Origin: an uncultured Oscillospiraceae bacterium
GTDB taxonomy: Bacteria; Bacillota; Clostridia; Oscillospirales; Ruminococcaceae
Assembly (NCBI GenBank): GCA_934466475.1
Contig: CAKSLI010000001.1
Location: forward strand, 186,001-250,000
Length of the DNA: 64,000 nucleotides
Direction: 5' to 3'
This document shows positions 1 through 8,982 of the stretch, one piece after another. A program made the translations under genes and the position numbers. Below the pieces are notes generated by a model. The model was given only the letters and a program-made list of their open reading frames with translations, had not been told where the DNA came from and made no database searches. Within the stretch, counting starts at the first letter, position 1; each line of letters begins with the position of its first letter.

Positions 1-1
1 C

Positions 2-409
2 TGGGACATCGCCAAAAGGGAGCTTGTCCACATGTCGGAGGGCTCGTATGTGATATCCATGAAGCTGTTTGGCGGCGAGCTGTACACGCTGTGCAGGGTC
101 GCGAATGCGGTGGTGCCGGAGCATTATCAGGTGTACCGCGTCCCGGTGGGAACATTTGACCCCGCCGCCTCGGGAAAGCGCATATACTGCCGCTATCCCT
201 GCAATTGCCAGGGCCTTGAGAGGAACATACGCCTTGATATCAGCCGCAGCGGAGTCTGCGTCACTGACGGGAAAATATATGTGACCTACGCGGACAGCCC
301 GGAGGAATGCGCTGAAGCTCCCGCCAGGGGCTTTGATTTCCTGTATCAGATACCAATGCCGCTCCCGGGGACTCCGGGCTCGGAAAAAATCGAGGGAATG
401 TTCACATAA
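2..409 (+). CDS. C-terminal part of an unknown protein (truncated by the window edge)
   Basis: The reading frame is open from base 2, before the first in-frame ATG at 32, so the true start lies outside the window and only the last ~135 residues are visible. The sequence is beta-rich (many aromatic and Val residues) and holds several cysteines, including a YPCNCQG motif. I recognise no family. The gene ends 35 bases before the -35 box of the SCIFF promoter, so it belongs to a separate upstream unit on the same strand. Its codon use matches the neighbouring chromosomal genes, which supports a real gene rather than a chance frame. Confidence 0.6.
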   Translation, partial: WDIAKRELVHMSEGSYVISMKLFGGELYTLCRVANAVVPEHYQVYRVPVGTFDPAASGKRIYCRYPCNCQGLERNIRLDISRSGVCVTDGKIYVTYADSPEECAEAPARGFDFLYQIPMPLPGTPGSEKIEGMFT

Positions 410-443
410 GTCATACCGCGATCAAAAAAATCTCGATTAGTAC

Positions 444-472
444 TTGAAAAATCCTGCAAAGTATGGTATACT
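444..472 (+). promoter_or_regulatory. SigA-type promoter of scifA
   Basis: TTGAAA (444-449) and TATACT (467-472) are separated by exactly 17 bp. The transcript would start near 479 and carry a ~65-nt leader. That leader contains an imperfect hairpin (483-517, arms gcaggaaac / gtttccctgc with one bulged base) just before the ribosome binding site. Confidence 0.8.
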
Positions 473-543
473 GAAAATAATAGCAGGAAACTGCCTTTAA
501 ACGGGAGGTTTCCCTGCGACTAAATACGAAAGAGGTGTCCATT

Positions 544-687
544 TTGAAGCACATCACAACCATTAACAAGGCTAACCTGAAGGCTTCCGCTGTAAAGGGC
601 GGCTGCGGCAAGTGCCAGAGCTCCTGCCAGTCTGCTTGTAAGACCTCCTGCACAGTTGCAAACCAGAAGTGCGAGTCTGAGAAGTAA
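544..687 (+). CDS. scifA: SCIFF ranthipeptide precursor (six cysteines in forty-five residues)
   Basis: This is a 47-residue peptide read from a TTG start, with AGAGGTG six bases upstream. The N-terminal half is a conserved leader (KHITTINKANLKASAVKGG), followed by six Cys spaced as CxxC-x3-C-x3-C-x3-C-x6-C. This is the hallmark of the SCIFF family, which is nearly universal in Clostridia. Family knowledge: the radical SAM partner installs a thioether crosslink between a Cys and a non-alpha carbon (ranthipeptide class), and quorum-sensing or signalling roles have been proposed. The maturase is the next gene, 414 bp downstream. A terminator after scifA would make precursor mRNA more abundant than enzyme mRNA. 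Confidence 0.95.
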   Translation: MKHITTINKANLKASAVKGGCGKCQSSCQSACKTSCTVANQKCESEK

Positions 688-805
688 TTTTTCTGTCGGA
701 TGATCCCCTTCGGGGGATCCCCGCTGTTCTCCGTGAGAGCGGCGCTTCCCGGTTTACCCGGGGAGAAAGGCTCCCGCCCTGCGCGGGAATACTTCCGGAT
801 ATGCC

Positions 806-832
806 GGGCGGAATATTCCGCCCTGTTTTTTT
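806..832 (+). terminator. Intrinsic terminator after scifA
   Basis: Perfect palindrome gggcggaatattccgccc (806-823) followed by tgttttttt. A second short hairpin (gatcccc ttc ggggatc) lies just after the gene near 701-719. Together they separate scifA transcription from scifB. Confidence 0.8.
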
Positions 833-839
833 GATAAAA

Positions 840-1068
840 GGTCACCTCTAAAAACCTCATGTGAGCGAAAATGAGCAGTGCGCACCATCTTCGTCTGTCA
901 ACAAGCGAAATTTCTGATGCGACGGCGTCCATGCCGTCGCCCGGTTATTTCGCTCTGCAACATCGTGTTGCACCTCCTCGTAAGGCATACAGCCTTACTT
1001 CGTCGGCTTTCCTAGAAGCTGGCACACCCTGCCCATTTTTGCTTTTCACACCGGTTTTTAGAGGTTCC
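840..1068. repeat. MITE-like inverted-repeat element between scifA and scifB
   Basis: The ends are ggtcacctctaaaaacc (840-856) and its near-complement ggtttttagaggttcc (1053-1068). The inverted match continues inwards imperfectly for about 45 bp on each side. The interior holds several short perfect hairpins: gacggc gtccat gccgtc, tgcaac atcgt gttgca, and taaggc atac agcctta. It encodes no plausible protein. The structure fits a small non-autonomous mobile repeat or a structured RNA sitting in the middle of a two-gene peptide operon. Confidence 0.6.
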
Positions 1069-1101
1069 CAAAAGTTTTTTGATATAGAAAGGCGATAACC
1101 A

Positions 1102-2499
1102 ATGATACATAAGTTCAGGCAGCTCGGATACAATATAGTGCTCGACGTCAACAGCGGCGCCGTTCACCTCCCGGACGACTGCGCCTACGATATGCTGGAT
1201 TTCCTTGACGCCCCCATGACCGAGGAGATGCCCGCAGACCTCCCCGCAAAGCTCGCTAAGTACCCCGAAGCAGAGGTGCGCGAGAGCTACGCAGAGCTCT
1301 ATCAGCTCTACAAGGACGGACAGCTCTTTGCGGAGGATGATTACGAGAAATACAGCAACACAATGGTGAAGTCCCCGGTAAAGTCCATGTGCCTGAATGT
1401 TGCGCATGACTGCAACCTCCGCTGCGAGTACTGCTTCGCACAGCAGGGCGATTTCGGCGGCGACCGCTGCATCATGACCCCGGAAACCGGCAGAAAGGCT
1501 ATTGATTTCCTTATTGAGCGCTCCGCGAACCGCGAGCAGCTCGAGCTGGACTTCTTCGGCGGCGAGCCCCTCATGGCGTGGGATACTGTCGTTGCTACCG
1601 TTGAGTACGCGCGCTCCATTGAGAAGCAGCACGGAAAGCACTTCCGCTTTACGATCACCACCAACGGCCTGCTGCTGGACGACAAGAAGATAGAGTACAT
1701 CAACCGCGAGATGAGCAACTGCGTTCTCTCCCTTGACGGCAGGCGCGACGTCACCGACCGCGTGCGCAAGACGCTTAACGGCAAGAGCTGCTTCGACATA
1801 ATCGTGCCGAAGTTCCAGAAGCTGGTTCAGAGCCGCGGCACAAAGGATTATTATGTGCGCGCCACATTCACGAAGTACAACCTCGACTTCACCGACGATA
1901 TCCTGGCAATGCGGGATATGGGATTTGTGCAGCTCTCCGCTGAGCCGGTAGTGACCGACCCTGCTATGCCCTGGGCTATCCACGAGGAGGATCTCCCGCG
2001 GGTATTCTCCGAGTACGATAAGCTCTGCGATGTAATGGCTAACCGCACCGAGGACAAGTTCAACTTCTTCCACTTTATGGTGGATCTTAACGCAGGTCCC
2101 TGCGCGATCAAAAGACTGAGAGGCTGCGGCTGCGGCAACGACTACGTTGCGGTAGAGCCCCACGGCGATATATACCCCTGCCACCAGTTCGTTGGTATGG
2201 AGCAGTGGAAAATGGGTAACCTATACGATGGCACCTTCAACGACGATATCAAGACATATTTCTCCAAGGTGCACGTTTACAGCAAGGAAGGCTGCCGTAA
2301 CTGCTGGGCGAAGTTCTTCTGCTCCGGCGGCTGCAATGCGAACAGCTTCCAGTATGAGGGCGATGTGAAGAAGCCCTACAAGCTCGCCTGTGAAATGCAG
2401 AAGAAGCGCCTGGAATGTGCGATAGCGCTTGCCGCTGACCGTGCAGTCAAGGGTCACGAGGCTCCGACTATGAGCGAAGCCCCGGCAAGCATGGGCTAA
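1102..2499 (+). CDS. scifB: SCIFF radical SAM maturase
   Basis: This 465-residue radical SAM/SPASM enzyme would crosslink the scifA precursor. The N-terminal ~90 residues form the leader-recognition region (starts IHKFRQLGYNIVLDVNSGAV). The CxxxCxxC cluster motif is C104/C108/C111 (CNLRCEYC), followed by FFGGEPL for SAM binding. The C-terminal SPASM domain has the cysteine set GCGCGN, YPCHQF and CRNCWAKFFCSGGC (about residues 340-410), which binds auxiliary 4Fe-4S clusters. Length and motif order match SCIFF maturases. The start ATG has a purine-rich site (gaaagg) about 10 bases upstream. No strong promoter is seen directly before it, so read-through from scifA or a promoter inside the repeat element is possible. 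Confidence 0.95.
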   Translation: MIHKFRQLGYNIVLDVNSGAVHLPDDCAYDMLDFLDAPMTEEMPADLPAKLAKYPEAEVRESYAELYQLYKDGQLFAEDDYEKYSNTMVKSPVKSMCLNVAHDCNLRCEYCFAQQGDFGGDRCIMTPETGRKAIDFLIERSANREQLELDFFGGEPLMAWDTVVATVEYARSIEKQHGKHFRFTITTNGLLLDDKKIEYINREMSNCVLSLDGRRDVTDRVRKTLNGKSCFDIIVPKFQKLVQSRGTKDYYVRATFTKYNLDFTDDILAMRDMGFVQLSAEPVVTDPAMPWAIHEEDLPRVFSEYDKLCDVMANRTEDKFNFFHFMVDLNAGPCAIKRLRGCGCGNDYVAVEPHGDIYPCHQFVGMEQWKMGNLYDGTFNDDIKTYFSKVHVYSKEGCRNCWAKFFCSGGCNANSFQYEGDVKKPYKLACEMQKKRLECAIALAADRAVKGHEAPTMSEAPASMG

Positions 2500-2520
2500 G
2501 GACTGAAATCAACATAAGCG

Positions 2521-2586
2521 CAGTAAAACTCACAATTGCAGCCAGCGCCGCGGTTGTGAGTTTTACTGGCATCGGCGCCTTTTTCA
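2521..2586 (+). terminator. Terminator-like stem after scifB
   Basis: A perfect 15-bp inverted repeat (cagtaaaactcacaa at 2521-2535, its complement at 2554-2568) is followed by a GC stretch ending in ctttttc. The remaining sequence up to the protease gene is AT-rich and holds an isolated TATACT (2693-2698) that may be its -10 box. I found no good -35 match. Confidence 0.6.
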
Positions 2587-2774
2587 GCTGCCTGAAAATG
2601 TGGAGATCAGACTGCATATTTTCCCTTTTTTTGTTCAGCCTTATTTAATTGATTGTTCAAATTTGTTTCACCTAAATGACACAAAGACCTGTTATACTTA
2701 AATCACAGCAAGGGAAACGGCGGACAGCCGGAAAGCCCCTGGCATATACGGTTTGATGAAAGGACGAATGATCT

Positions 2775-4136
2775 ATGTATGAATATAATAACAACGGCAT
2801 GAACGGGCAGAATCCCCAGAACACACAGGACGCACAGTTCCAGGGCAATTTCTCCACCGAGCAGAAGCCCCCGAAGAAGCCGCATAAGACCGCGAAGGTG
2901 GTAGCGCTGGTCGCAGCGATAGCAGTCCTCTGCGGAGGCCTTGGATTCGGCGGAGCCTACCTCGGCAACACCGCAAGCAAGATGATCATGCAGGGCGCGG
3001 AGAATATCCGCGGCAATTCCGCGGGCGGCAGCACGAATACATCTGCTGACTCTGCCGCTTCTGACAGCCAGGACAACAGCAGCCTTGCCGCTGACGCACA
3101 GGAGGTGCTTGACGCGCTTTCATCGGACGCGGCAACACATAACATCACCACCGGCGAGCGCAACAGCGACGGAAGCTATGCCTACACCCGCGACCTTGTT
3201 GCGGAGGTAAAGGATTCCGTTGCGTATATCGAGGTGTACGTGAACTACCGCGGCAAGGAGACCCTTTACGGCTCGGGCAGCGGCGTGGTCATCTCCAAGG
3301 ACGGCTACGTTCTCACGAATGCGCATGTCGTTGAGAATGACTACTACACCGTAAGCAAGGTAGTTGTAAACATCAACACCACCGACCCGAATGACGGCAC
3401 CAGCGTTTCCACACCGTACAATGCGACTATCGTGGGCTCTGATTCCGATACTGATATCGCGGTGCTGAAGATAGACGGCAGCGATTTCCAGGCGGCAAAG
3501 CTCGGCGATTCCGATGAGCTCTGCCTCGGCGATGACGTTGTTGCGATAGGCAACCCTATGGGTCTTGAGACCTCCGTTTCCAAGGGCGTTGTATCCGGTC
3601 TGAACCGCCAGGTATATGACGACAACAGCGTTTCCGCGATCCAGACTGATACGGCGATAAACAGCGGTAACTCCGGCGGCGGACTGTTCAACATGTACGG
3701 CGAGGTAGTCGGCATAGTAAACATGAAGCTGGTCAACGACAATGCGGAGAACCTGAGCTTCGCCATCACCATAAATGACGTGAAGTCCGTCATCAGCGAC
3801 CTCGTTACAAAGGGCTACGTTTCCGGACGTCCGATACTCGGTATCACCTGCCTCCAGATAAGCGATTATCTCGGCGCAGTACAGAACATGACCCCTGGTC
3901 TGCTGGTAACTGACATTGATGAGAACCTCGCGATAGCAAAGAGCGAGCTGGTAGTCGGCGATACGATCACTGCGATAAACGGCACGGATGTCCGCACAGT
4001 CGACGAGGTTTCCACGATACTCAAGGATATGAAGCCCGGCGACACCGTTACGGCTACCGTTGTAAGGACTGATTCCCGCGGCAGGGAGAAGTCCGTTGAT
4101 ATCACCATCGAGCTTTCCGAGTACAGCGGAAGCTGA
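2775..4136 (+). CDS. htrA: HtrA/DegP-type membrane-anchored serine protease with PDZ domain
   Basis: This 453-residue protein probably degrades or refolds damaged exported proteins at the cell surface. A short cytoplasmic tail (~1-36) precedes one transmembrane segment (~37-62, VVALVAAIAVLCGGLGFGGA). A Ser/Ala/Asn-rich linker follows, then a trypsin-like domain with triad His184 (TNAHVVEN), Asp227 (DTDIAVLK) and Ser300 (GNSGGGLF). A C-terminal PDZ domain spans about residues 350-450, including GLLVTDI and GDTITAINGTDV. This layout is the usual Gram-positive HtrA/YkdA form. It stands alone between two terminators. The ATG is supported by an upstream GAAAGG 12 bases away. Confidence 0.93.
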   Translation: MYEYNNNGMNGQNPQNTQDAQFQGNFSTEQKPPKKPHKTAKVVALVAAIAVLCGGLGFGGAYLGNTASKMIMQGAENIRGNSAGGSTNTSADSAASDSQDNSSLAADAQEVLDALSSDAATHNITTGERNSDGSYAYTRDLVAEVKDSVAYIEVYVNYRGKETLYGSGSGVVISKDGYVLTNAHVVENDYYTVSKVVVNINTTDPNDGTSVSTPYNATIVGSDSDTDIAVLKIDGSDFQAAKLGDSDELCLGDDVVAIGNPMGLETSVSKGVVSGLNRQVYDDNSVSAIQTDTAINSGNSGGGLFNMYGEVVGIVNMKLVNDNAENLSFAITINDVKSVISDLVTKGYVSGRPILGITCLQISDYLGAVQNMTPGLLVTDIDENLAIAKSELVVGDTITAINGTDVRTVDEVSTILKDMKPGDTVTATVVRTDSRGREKSVDITIELSEYSGS

Positions 4137-4160
4137 TCCCGGCAAATGAATAAATGACCA

Positions 4161-4190
4161 AACAAGGCAGGCGATGAACCTGCCTTGTTT
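4161..4190 (+). terminator. Intrinsic terminator of the htrA gene
   Basis: Stem acaaggcagg / cctgccttgt with an 8-base loop, flanked by A and T runs, so it may work in both directions. Between it and the next promoter (to 4408) I see no gene. Confidence 0.8.
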
Positions 4191-4408
4191 CATTCTGCGC
4201 ATGAAAAAGGCTTTACATGCGATTCCTGCTCCCTTCCGGGCTTTCCCGGGGGGGAGTTTTGCCGTTCCGGTCAAAGCTGAAATAGACGAATTGCGCGTTA
4301 AGTCTATTAAGTCCCACGCTGCCGCCATTATTTGCTAGAAAATTTGTCTAAATTACTCAAACAATAAAAAGGAATATTGTTTTATTTCACAGTAATGATG
4401 TTTAAATC

Positions 4409-4437
4409 TTGAAATTCCGGCGAAATAATAGTATAAT
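4409..4437 (+). promoter_or_regulatory. SigA-type promoter of the glycogen phosphorylase gene
   Basis: TTGAAA (4409-4414), 17-bp spacer, TATAAT (4432-4437). The leader is about 60 nt. Confidence 0.8.
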
Positions 4438-4503
4438 GATATTTGGTGAAAAATTATATGCTAACTGGCGTAAGCCGCACAGATGAAAGGGGTCATTAAC
4501 AGA

Positions 4504-6900
4504 ATGAAATCTCCGTTTACTAAGGAGGAGCTGAGAAGACAGCTCGACGGCATACTCGAATTCGACTTCAGAACAGACGCGCAGAACGCGACCATCACAC
4601 AGGTCTACCGCGCACTTTCTTCGATCGTGGTCAACTACCTCAAGGAGAAGCGTCACGACTTCATGCACGACTGCAACTCCAAGGGCAGAAAGCAGGTTTA
4701 TTACCTGTCCATGGAGTTCCTTATGGGACGCTCCCTCAAGACCAGCCTCTACAACCTCGGCATGCAGGACGCTGCCGCTGAGTGCCTCAAGGATATGGGC
4801 ATCAAGATAGACAGCGTATACGATGAGGAGCCGGACGCAGGTCTCGGCAACGGCGGTCTGGGCAGACTTGCTGCCTGCTACATGGACGGTCTGGCTACCT
4901 GTGATTATCCCGCAACAGGCTATTCTATCCGTTACGAGTATGGTATCTTCAAGCAGAAGATCGTTGACGGCTGGCAGACAGAGCTCCCTGATAACTGGCT
5001 CCCCGGCGGCGGCGCGTGGCTGGTTCCCGTTCCCGACCAGGCTATCGAGGTTCACTTCGACGGTCAGATCAACGAGTACTGGGAGAACGACTACCACCAC
5101 CTTGAGCACGTTAACTACACCACAGTAAACGCTGTTCCTTACGATATGTATGTTTCCGGCTACGACAGCAAGGGCGTTTCCAAGCTGCGTCTGTGGAGCG
5201 CTGAGTCCATGTCCTTCGATATGAACAGCTTCAACACCGGCGACTACGCAAAGGCTATGGGAGCAAACAACATCGCCCACGCTATCTCCAAGGTACTTTA
5301 TCCTAACGATAACCACCTCGAGGGCAAGGCTCTCCGTCTGCGTCAGCAGTACTTCATGTGCGCGGCTTCCGTTGGCGATATCGTAATGCGCCACATGAAC
5401 GTATACGGCACGCTTGAGAACTTCCATGAGAAGGTTGCTATCCATATCAACGATACTCACCCGACCCTTGCTATCCCCGAGCTGATGAGAATACTGCTCG
5501 ACGACTGCGGCTACGGCTGGGAGCAGGCTTGGCACATCGTTACCAACACATTCGCTTACACCAACCACACCGTTATGGCAGAGGCGCTCGAGAAGTGGGA
5601 TCAGAGCCTTGTCGAGAAGATCCTCCCGAGAATCTACTCCATTATATGCGAGATCAACCGCCGCTACTGCGAGGATCTGTTCAACAGAACCCAGGACAGC
5701 GACAGAGTTTCCAAGATGTCCATTATCCAGGGCGGCAAGATCCACATGGCTTACCTTTGCGTTGCTGCTTCCCACAGCGTAAACGGCGTTTCCAAGCTGC
5801 ACAGCCAGATCATCAAGGACGACGTATTCAGACTCCAGGCGCTCGACAGACCGTCCCAGTTCAAGAACGTCACCAACGGTATCGCGTACAGAAGATGGCT
5901 GCTCCAGAGCAACAAGGGTCTTACAGACCTGCTGTCCCAGTGCATCGGCGAGGGCTTCAAGAAGGACGCTGCTGAGCTCATCAAGTTCCAGGTATTCGCA
6001 AACGACAAGAACGTCCTTGAACAGCTCGGCAAGATCAAGAAGCAGAACAAGCAGGCTTTCGCTGAGTACGTTGAAAAGACCACCGGCACCAAGCTGAACC
6101 TTGATTCTATCTTCGATGTACAGGTAAAGCGCCTGCACGAATACAAGCGCCAGCAGCTCAACGCAATGAACATCATTGCCGACTACAACTACCTGCTCCA
6201 GAATCCGGATGCAGATTTCGTTCCGAAGACCTATATCTTCGCTTCCAAGGCAGCTCCGGGCTACTATATCGCAAAGCAGATCATCAAGATGATCTGGTGC
6301 ATCGGCGAGGAGATCAAGCACAACCCCAAGATCAGAGAGAAGCTCAGCGTTGTATTCCTTGAGGACTACCGCGTAACTCTGTCTGAGATACTCATGCCGG
6401 CTGCCGAGATCTCCGAGCAGATCTCCCTTGCAGGTACGGAGGCTTCCGGTACTGGTAACATGAAGCTCATGCTCAACGGTGCGCTGACCCTCGGCACCTA
6501 CGACGGCGCCAACGTTGAGATCCACGAGGCTGTCGGCACTGACAACATCTTCATCTTCGGCATGAGAACTCCCGAGGTCAACGAGCTCCGCATGAAGGGC
6601 TACCACCCCGAGGATTACATCAACAACAGCCAGGTTATCCGTGACGTTATGCAGCGTATGTACAACGGCATCAACGGCGCTACCTTCGAGGAAGTTGCAA
6701 ATTCTATCAGGAACAAGGACTTCTACATGGCCCTCGCGGACTTCGACAGCTACCGCGGAACACAGCACTACATCAGCGAAGTTTACAGAAACCAGCTCGA
6801 CTGGAACAAGAAGTCGCTGTACAACATTGCCGGCGCAGGCAGATTCTCTGCCGACCGTGCAGTTACGGACTACGCAAGAGATATCTGGAACCTCAAGTGA
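4504..6900 (+). CDS. glgP: Glycogen/starch (alpha-glucan) phosphorylase
   Basis: This enzyme splits alpha-1,4-glucans with phosphate to glucose-1-phosphate, using pyridoxal phosphate, in the cytoplasm. The ~798-residue length is normal for bacterial GT35 enzymes. Visible family motifs: GNGGLGRLAACYMDG in the N-terminal half, HINDTHPTLAIPELMR, VKRLHEYKRQQLN, and the cofactor-binding stretch EASGTGNMK with Lys654. I chose the ATG at 4504 because AAAGGGG lies 11 bases before it; the in-frame ATG at 4483 lacks a ribosome binding site. Only 94 bp separates it from a GH13 enzyme, suggesting a shared role in glycogen or maltodextrin breakdown. A terminator-like stem in the gap could tune the second gene. 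Confidence 0.97.
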   Translation: MKSPFTKEELRRQLDGILEFDFRTDAQNATITQVYRALSSIVVNYLKEKRHDFMHDCNSKGRKQVYYLSMEFLMGRSLKTSLYNLGMQDAAAECLKDMGIKIDSVYDEEPDAGLGNGGLGRLAACYMDGLATCDYPATGYSIRYEYGIFKQKIVDGWQTELPDNWLPGGGAWLVPVPDQAIEVHFDGQINEYWENDYHHLEHVNYTTVNAVPYDMYVSGYDSKGVSKLRLWSAESMSFDMNSFNTGDYAKAMGANNIAHAISKVLYPNDNHLEGKALRLRQQYFMCAASVGDIVMRHMNVYGTLENFHEKVAIHINDTHPTLAIPELMRILLDDCGYGWEQAWHIVTNTFAYTNHTVMAEALEKWDQSLVEKILPRIYSIICEINRRYCEDLFNRTQDSDRVSKMSIIQGGKIHMAYLCVAASHSVNGVSKLHSQIIKDDVFRLQALDRPSQFKNVTNGIAYRRWLLQSNKGLTDLLSQCIGEGFKKDAAELIKFQVFANDKNVLEQLGKIKKQNKQAFAEYVEKTTGTKLNLDSIFDVQVKRLHEYKRQQLNAMNIIADYNYLLQNPDADFVPKTYIFASKAAPGYYIAKQIIKMIWCIGEEIKHNPKIREKLSVVFLEDYRVTLSEILMPAAEISEQISLAGTEASGTGNMKLMLNGALTLGTYDGANVEIHEAVGTDNIFIFGMRTPEVNELRMKGYHPEDYINNSQVIRDVMQRMYNGINGATFEEVANSIRNKDFYMALADFDSYRGTQHYISEVYRNQLDWNKKSLYNIAGAGRFSADRAVTDYARDIWNLK

Positions 6901-6921
6901 TATCCGCATAGAATTTTATCC

Positions 6922-6965
6922 GGGCGGCGCGCCGCGGCTTATTGCCGCGGTTCAACCGCCTTTTT
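6922..6965 (+). terminator. Terminator-like double stem between glgP and the GH13 gene
   Basis: Inner stem ccgcggc ttatt gccgcgg (6932-6950), outer ggcgg/ccgcc, then ttttt. Because the GH13 gene starts 30 bp later without its own clear promoter, this may be a partial terminator inside a two-gene unit. Confidence 0.6.
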
Positions 6966-6994
6966 CCGTATATTCTTAACCGAAGGAGAATCCC

Positions 6995-8881
6995 ATGAGC
7001 TTACCCATTTTTGACTGCTTCGACAACAATTACAAGCACCCGTTCGGCGCGCTGCGCAAGGGTCAGCCGAGTATTTTCAACGTGCGCTTCCCGAAGACCA
7101 TGGCGATAAAGGACCTCACGCTGGTAATGTTCCGCCCGGGCTACAAGGAGCGCTTCATCGGGCTGGACTTACAGGACGAAAGCGGCAGCGACAACATTTA
7201 TTCCTGCTGCTTCACCCCGAACAACACAGGACTGCATCACTACTACTTCACCTGCGTGCTGGACGGCAGACGCCGCTACATCAAGCGCCGCGGCGCTTCC
7301 GAAGGAGTGTTCGAGGGCGAGGAGCTCTTCCAGCTCACAGTTTTTGACGAGAACCTCTACACTCCGCTGTTTATACGCGGCGGCATAATGTACCAGATAT
7401 TTCCCGACCGCTTCTGCAAGAGCGGAAAGCCGCACGAGGGAGTTCCGCAGGACAGGATAATCCGCGACGACTGGTACGCTACGCCGTACTACAAGCCGGA
7501 CGAAAAGGGCGTTGTACGCAACAACGACTACTTCGGCGGAGACCTCCAGGGCATAATCGAGAAGCTGCCGTATATCAAGAGCCTCGGCGCGACCGTGATT
7601 TATCTTAACCCTATCTTTGAGGCTCACGAGAACCACCGCTACAACACCGCAAATTACGAGAAGATAGACCCCATGCTCGGCACGGAGGAGGACTTCAGGG
7701 AGCTATGCGAAAAGGCGAAGGAAATGGGCATAAGCGTCATACTTGACGGCGTATTCTCGCATACCGGCGCGGATTCCATATACTTCAACAAGTTCGGCAG
7801 ATACGGCGACCACACCGGAGCCTACCGCGACAGGAACAGCCCCTACTACCCGTGGTACAGCTTCACGGGCTACCCGGACAGATACGAGAGCTGGTGGGGC
7901 ATAACCACTCTACCGAACGTAAATGAGAACAACCCTGATTACACGAACTACATCTGCGGCAAGGACGGTATCCTTCAGAAGTGGATAAAGCTCGGTGCGC
8001 AGGGCTGGCGTCTTGACGTTGCAGACGAGCTCCCTGACGAATTCCTTGACAACATCAACAAGGCGGTCAAGGGAATGGGCGGCGACAAGATAGTTTACGG
8101 CGAGGTCTGGGAGGACGCCTCCAACAAGGAGAGCTACGGCGTGCGCCGCCGCTACCTGAACGGCGGTCAGCTGGACAGCGTTATGAACTACCCGTTCAAG
8201 GAGGCTATCCTGAACTACGTCAAGTATGCGGACGCAAAGGTATTCGTGGACAGCATAATGACGATACTCGACCACTACCCGAAGCCCGCGATAGATATGC
8301 TGATGAACTTCCTTTCCACCCACGACACGGAGCGTGCGCTCACAAGGCTCGCGGGCGATGAGATAGGCTGGAACGGCAAGGACTGGCAGGCCGAGAGGAG
8401 TCTCACTGGTCAGCAGTATATGTACGGCATTTCGCTGATGAAGTGCGCAATGGTGCTTCAGTTCTTCCTGCCGGGAATCCCGTCCGTATACTACGGCGAT
8501 GAGGCGGGCATGGAGGGCTACCGCGATCCGTTCAACCGCCGCTGCTATCCCTGGGGCAGGGAGAACCTCGACCTTATCGAGTTCACGAAGCAGCTCTCGG
8601 TCATCCGCAGAGGGACCCACGCGTTCGAGCAGGGCAGCATGATGTTCATTGAATGCGATGACAATGTGTGCGTATTCGCGCGTTACGACAAGATAACCCG
8701 CGAGGCGGCTATAATCTACCTCAACAAGAGCACCAAGGGTCACACGTTTGAGATAGTCAACGACAAGACCGACATGTTCTATGATTTCGTTCCGGCGTTC
8801 GACCGCTACGGTCAGGGCATAAAGGACGGAAAGGTGCATGTTTCGCCGTTTGACTATGCCGTTATTTACTGCAAGGTCTGA
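6995..8881 (+). CDS. GH13 alpha-amylase family hydrolase (neopullulanase/cyclomaltodextrinase-like)
   Basis: This 628-residue intracellular enzyme (no signal peptide) is predicted to hydrolyse alpha-1,4 and possibly alpha-1,6 bonds in maltodextrins or glycogen. The N-terminal ~120 residues form a beta-sandwich starch-binding-like domain. The barrel follows, with region I DGVFSHTG, nucleophile Asp341 (GWRLDVADE), acid/base Glu370 (YGEVWEDA) and Asp444 (STHDTERA). A C-terminal beta domain ends the protein. The order matches GH13 neopullulanase-type enzymes. The start has GAAGGAG eight bases upstream. The product complements the phosphorylase upstream by trimming branches the phosphorylase cannot pass. 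Confidence 0.93.
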   Translation: MSLPIFDCFDNNYKHPFGALRKGQPSIFNVRFPKTMAIKDLTLVMFRPGYKERFIGLDLQDESGSDNIYSCCFTPNNTGLHHYYFTCVLDGRRRYIKRRGASEGVFEGEELFQLTVFDENLYTPLFIRGGIMYQIFPDRFCKSGKPHEGVPQDRIIRDDWYATPYYKPDEKGVVRNNDYFGGDLQGIIEKLPYIKSLGATVIYLNPIFEAHENHRYNTANYEKIDPMLGTEEDFRELCEKAKEMGISVILDGVFSHTGADSIYFNKFGRYGDHTGAYRDRNSPYYPWYSFTGYPDRYESWWGITTLPNVNENNPDYTNYICGKDGILQKWIKLGAQGWRLDVADELPDEFLDNINKAVKGMGGDKIVYGEVWEDASNKESYGVRRRYLNGGQLDSVMNYPFKEAILNYVKYADAKVFVDSIMTILDHYPKPAIDMLMNFLSTHDTERALTRLAGDEIGWNGKDWQAERSLTGQQYMYGISLMKCAMVLQFFLPGIPSVYYGDEAGMEGYRDPFNRRCYPWGRENLDLIEFTKQLSVIRRGTHAFEQGSMMFIECDDNVCVFARYDKITREAAIIYLNKSTKGHTFEIVNDKTDMFYDFVPAFDRYGQGIKDGKVHVSPFDYAVIYCKV

Positions 8882-8942
8882 TCACGGTGAATGACTTTCC
8901 CGGAGGCTGACAATATTTTTTGCAAAAAAGGCTGTACTCCAC

Positions 8943-8971
8943 TTGATTTTTACGAGCGTTTGTGCTATAAT
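8943..8971 (+). promoter_or_regulatory. SigA-type promoter of the tRNA-Ala gene
   Basis: TTGATT (8943-8948), 17-bp spacer, TATAAT (8966-8971), with the mature tRNA beginning 12 bases later. Confidence 0.8.
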
Positions 8972-8982
8972 TATCAGGTAAT

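Noticed and set aside
411..932. 173-residue minus-strand frame covering scifA
   Set aside because: It runs across the SCIFF gene, its promoter and its terminator, and has no protein-like features.
4402..6909. 835-residue open frame antisense to the whole glycogen phosphorylase gene
   Set aside because: The sense gene is a clear GlgP with strong codon bias, and such bias leaves the complementary frame free of stops. The antisense product is Val/Leu-rich without motifs.
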